In this document: positions 61,521 to 64,000 of the stretch, piece by piece | Layout: the number at the start of each line of letters is the position of its first letter | How positions within the stretch are numbered: the first letter of the stretch is position 1 | Assembly (NCBI GenBank): GCA_948144175.1 | Contig: CANXME010002068.1 | Span: 6,006,501 to 6,070,500, forward strand | Length of the DNA stretch: 64,000 nt | Source: Closterium sp. NIES-65 | Lineage: Eukaryota > Streptophyta > Zygnematophyceae > Desmidiales > Closteriaceae | Reading direction: 5' to 3' | Translations under genes and position numbers: made by a program | Notes under the pieces: generated by a model | Told to the model about the DNA's origin: nothing | The model's database searches: none | What the model saw: the letters and a program-made list of their open reading frames with translations, nothing else

Positions 61521-63430
61521 GTCCTGCCTTAGCTGAGACCTTGCACACTTTCACGCTTGACTCAAGTGGGTCGCGTTGCTTCTTTCGTGATTGCACCACA
61601 GTCACACCACTCGCAGCACCTGTTCCAGGCTCACAGGCTGACCCCGCTGGGGGCCCAGTAGTTGCGCGAGCCTCAACTTTCCTCCCGTGTCCAGCAGTCT
61701 CCTCCAGGTCTCTCTCAGGTCTACACCTCCCCGCGTTCTCGACGAACTTGTTGAGCAACGCGGTTCTCCAGGATGAATGGGTTGACACCTTCATTCCTGG
61801 ACAGCGTGTGGCAATCTGTAAGTGCTCACGGACTGGCCGTCACCTTGCAGCGTCTTGCTCGTGTCGGGTACTCTCTCACTAGACTCTCCTCTGGCACCAC
61901 CGCCTAGGTCACCCCTCGCTGCCGCGTCTCCGCAGCATGCACTCCCGTCTCCTTGTCTCTGGCCTTCCCAGGTCCTTGCCCTCCCTACCGCGCTCGCCTG
62001 TGCTGCGTCGAGGGGCGGCAGCGCATCGCTCCCCACTCCTCCGCGTTTCCTCCAACCACTACCCGTCCCCCGTCGGTAGAACGGACCAGAAGCGCTACTT
62101 CTTGCTGGTTGTTGACGACTACACTCGCTACACCACTGTCTTCCCCTTGCGGCGCAAGGCGGACGTCAGCGTTGTTTTGATCCCCTAGATCCGTGCTACT
62201 CGTCGCCAGCTGCGCGAGCGGTTTCGTCGGGACTTGCCAGTCCTGCGTCTGCACTCTGACAGGGGCGGTGAGTTCTCTTCTGGCCTCCTTGAGGAAATCT
62301 GTCGAGGCGAGGGCATCCGCCAGACGTTCACGCTTTCGGCCTCTCCACAGCAGAATGGGATTGCTCAGCGTCGCATTGGCTTGATCATGGAGGCTGCTCG
62401 TACCTCCATGATCCATGCGGCTGCTCCCCATTTTCTGTTGCCGTTTGCGGTCCGATACGCTGCGCATCAGCTCAACCTCTGGCCCCGTGTCTCTGAGCCA
62501 GAGACCTCGCCCACACTCCGATGGACGGGGAAGGTTGGCGATGCGTCGGTGTTTCGGGTCTGGGGCAAGCTCTTTTCTCGCACACTCCACTGCATCTTCC
62601 TTGGCTTCCCCACCGACGCCCTGCCGTGGCAGTTTTACCACCCGCGCTCGCGTCGAGTCTTCTCCTCCCAGGATGTCACCTTTGACGAGTCTGTCTGTTT
62701 CTATAGGCTACACCCGCACGCGTCCCACTCGGTCCCCCTAGCGCCTCTTTTCTTGGTACCAGTCCCCCCCCCGGTAGACCCCCTCCCCCAACAGGGTCCT
62801 GCTCCCTCAGGTGTGTCTCAGGTAAACCCACCCCCCTTAGTCGAGCCTTTGGAGATCTCTTTTGACTCCTCTAGCTCAGCTGAGGGGGGTGACCCCGCCA
62901 CTGACGACACGGCGGCCACTCGCCGCTCTCCACGCTTGGAGACCCCCCTTGGTTTCCCGCCTCGACCGACTTTGCCGCCTCCGCAGCTTGCTGCTATGGA
63001 CTCTGGAGCTGAGACTACTGGTGCTGAGCCTGGGGGTGCTGAGACAGAGGGTGAGGGTTCTGGGGGTGCTGCGACTGGGGGTGCTGGTTCTGGGGGTGCT
63101 GCGACTGGGGGTGCTGACTCTGGGGGTGCTGCGAGTCCTAGTGGCGGTGGAGCTGTGGGTGACCCTGCTGGAGGTCCTGGAGCTGGACAGCCACCACAGC
63201 TTGATCTACTTGAGACCCTCTCGCCGCAGACGATTCGTGCATGGATCGTTCGGCGAGGCAGTCCTGGTGGTGGAGGGTACGGTCCTGCTGGTGCTGGAGC
63301 TATTAGTCCTGGGATACTGCTGGTGCTGGAGGTGGTGGAGGTACTGCTGGAGGTGCTAGAGGTGCTGCTGGTGCTGGAGGTACTAGAGGTGCTGCTGGTG
63401 CTGGAGGTGCTGGAGCTACTAGTCCTGTAG
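61521..63430 (+). pseudogene. pol: Copia-5 protease, integrase and start of linker
   Basis: TFTLDSSGSRCFFRDCTTVT is the protease position, but DSGAS has become DSSGS. TLLWHHRLGHPSLPRLRSM and ryFLLVVDDYTRYTT belong to the integrase, then a TAG at about 62187. An open stretch from 62234 has LHSDRGGEFSSGLLEE, QQNGIAQRRIG (E of AERR is Q, the catalytic Glu position) and FLGFPTDALPW. The GAEPG/GGAATGG-type linker follows. Several frame changes lie between 61880 and 62100. Confidence 0.82.
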
Positions 63431-64000
63431 GTGCTACTGGTGCTGGAGGTGCTAGTCCTGAAGGTCCAGCTGGTGCTGGAGGTGCTTGAGCTACTGGCAC
63501 TGAAGGTGTTGGTGCCGCTGGTGTTGGAGGTGCTGGAGGTGCTGCCGGTGCTGGAGGTGCTGGAGCTGGAGATACTAGAGGTACTGGAGCTGCTAGTCCT
63601 GGAGGTGCTCGTACTTGAGCTGCTAGTCCTGGTGGTGCTCGTACTGGAGGTGCTGGAGCTGCCGGAGCTGGTGGTGTTGCTGGTGCTGGAGGTGTTGGAG
63701 GTGCTGCTTGGGGTACTGGAGCTGCTGGCACTGGAAGTGCTGGTGCTACTAGTGCTGGAGCTGCGGGAGCTGCTGGTCCTGGAGGTGCTCGTACTAGAGG
63801 TACTGGAGCTGCCAGAGTTGGTGGTGCTGCTGGCACTAGAGGTGCAGGTGCTGCTGGTGCTGGAGGTGCTAGAGGTGCTGCTGGTACTGGAGGCGCTAGA
63901 GCTAGAGGTACTGGAGGTATTGGAGCTGCTGACGGTACGGGTATTGCGCCGTGCCGACCGTTTTTCTACCCGCAGCCGCAGTCGTCCCTTCCACCGCCTG
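63000..64000 (+). repeat. Gly/Ala-coding repeats of the Copia-5 linker, to the window end
   Basis: Degenerate gctggtgctggaggtgct-type units fill about 1 kb. The corresponding frame is broken by stops near 63427 and 63488, so the linker is decaying. It is the same region type as in Copia-1, -2 and -4. Confidence 0.8.

Larger units (their letters stand above)
59690..64000 (+). mobile_element. Copia-5, 5' part of a short-LTR copia element (runs off the window)
   Basis: The 5' LTR starts TGTCAAAC in the Gypsy-3 integrase, then PBS, repeat leader, gag remnants, protease, integrase and the Ala/Gly linker; the window ends before RT. The left flank is GATTA (59685-59689); the matching duplication, if any, lies beyond 64000. 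It contains a TRIM at 61146-61520. Confidence 0.88.

Noticed and set aside
1-64000. Bacterial-type features (operons, ribosome binding sites, riboswitches, attachment sites, origins) and rRNA genes
   Set aside because: Spliced genes and plant-type LTR elements show a nuclear eukaryotic sequence; none of these features was seen.

Overview
This is a nuclear, eukaryotic window from a streptophyte (land-plant or charophyte lineage) genome. The evidence is two spliced genes with GT-AG introns and a plant Root_cap-type C-terminal domain, plus dense Ty1/copia and Ty3/gypsy LTR retrotransposons primed by initiator tRNA-Met (TGGTATCAGAGC-type sites). GC-rich coding, Pro/Ser-rich secreted linkers and the element mix remind me of a zygnematophycean alga such as Closterium. 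That genus guess comes from memory, not from a search.

Layout. (1) 1-10.15 kb is the only host-gene region. Two divergently transcribed, head-to-head paralogues encode secreted coiled-coil/Cys-rich/Root_cap proteins (986-4723 minus, five exons; 6943-9198 plus, three exons). Their 3' halves, intron included, are almost identical, while their 5' halves are unrelated in sequence. The pair is flanked by Tourist/PIF-Harbinger-like MITEs with TAA or TTA target duplications, one of which sits inside another copy of itself. (2) 10.37-17.93 kb is an old gypsy solo LTR split by copia element Copia-1 (TSD TCGGC). (3) 18.2-37.36 kb is a three-level nest: Copia-2 (TSD CAACC) contains Copia-B (TSD GTTGA), which contains Copia-C (TSD CGTGC). 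(4) 37.4-43.99 kb is a patchwork: a gypsy integrase/chromodomain remnant with its 3' LTR, pyrimidine-rich minisatellites, a 20-bp tandem array, a non-autonomous LTR element (TSD AGCCC), a directly repeated segment and nested solo LTRs. (5) 43.99-50.27 kb is a decayed chromodomain-type gypsy element (Gypsy-1) carrying a 1.0-kb insert. (6) 50.46-59.69 kb is a second gypsy fragment (Gypsy-3) split by antisense Copia-4 (TSD ATAGA). (7) 59.69-64.0 kb is the 5' part of Copia-5, inserted in Gypsy-3 and itself hosting a TRIM with tRNA-like A and B boxes; it runs off the window end.

How it works together. The two host genes probably make secreted wall or mucilage-type proteins (inference). Everything after about 10.37 kb is transposon-derived. 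Copia-1, -2, -4 and -5 form one lineage with very short LTRs (125-135 bp), repeat-filled leaders, a Gly-rich gag tail, an atypical Cys/His cluster and a long Ala/Gly/Pro-rich linker between integrase and reverse transcriptase. Copia-B and Copia-C are different copia lineages with 500-828 bp LTRs. No element here looks autonomous: each has in-frame stops, frameshifts, deletions or a mutated catalytic residue. I did not find a new self-standing system. The most unusual items are the half-homogenised gene pair, the UAG pattern in single-frame copia polyproteins, and the tRNA-like TRIM.
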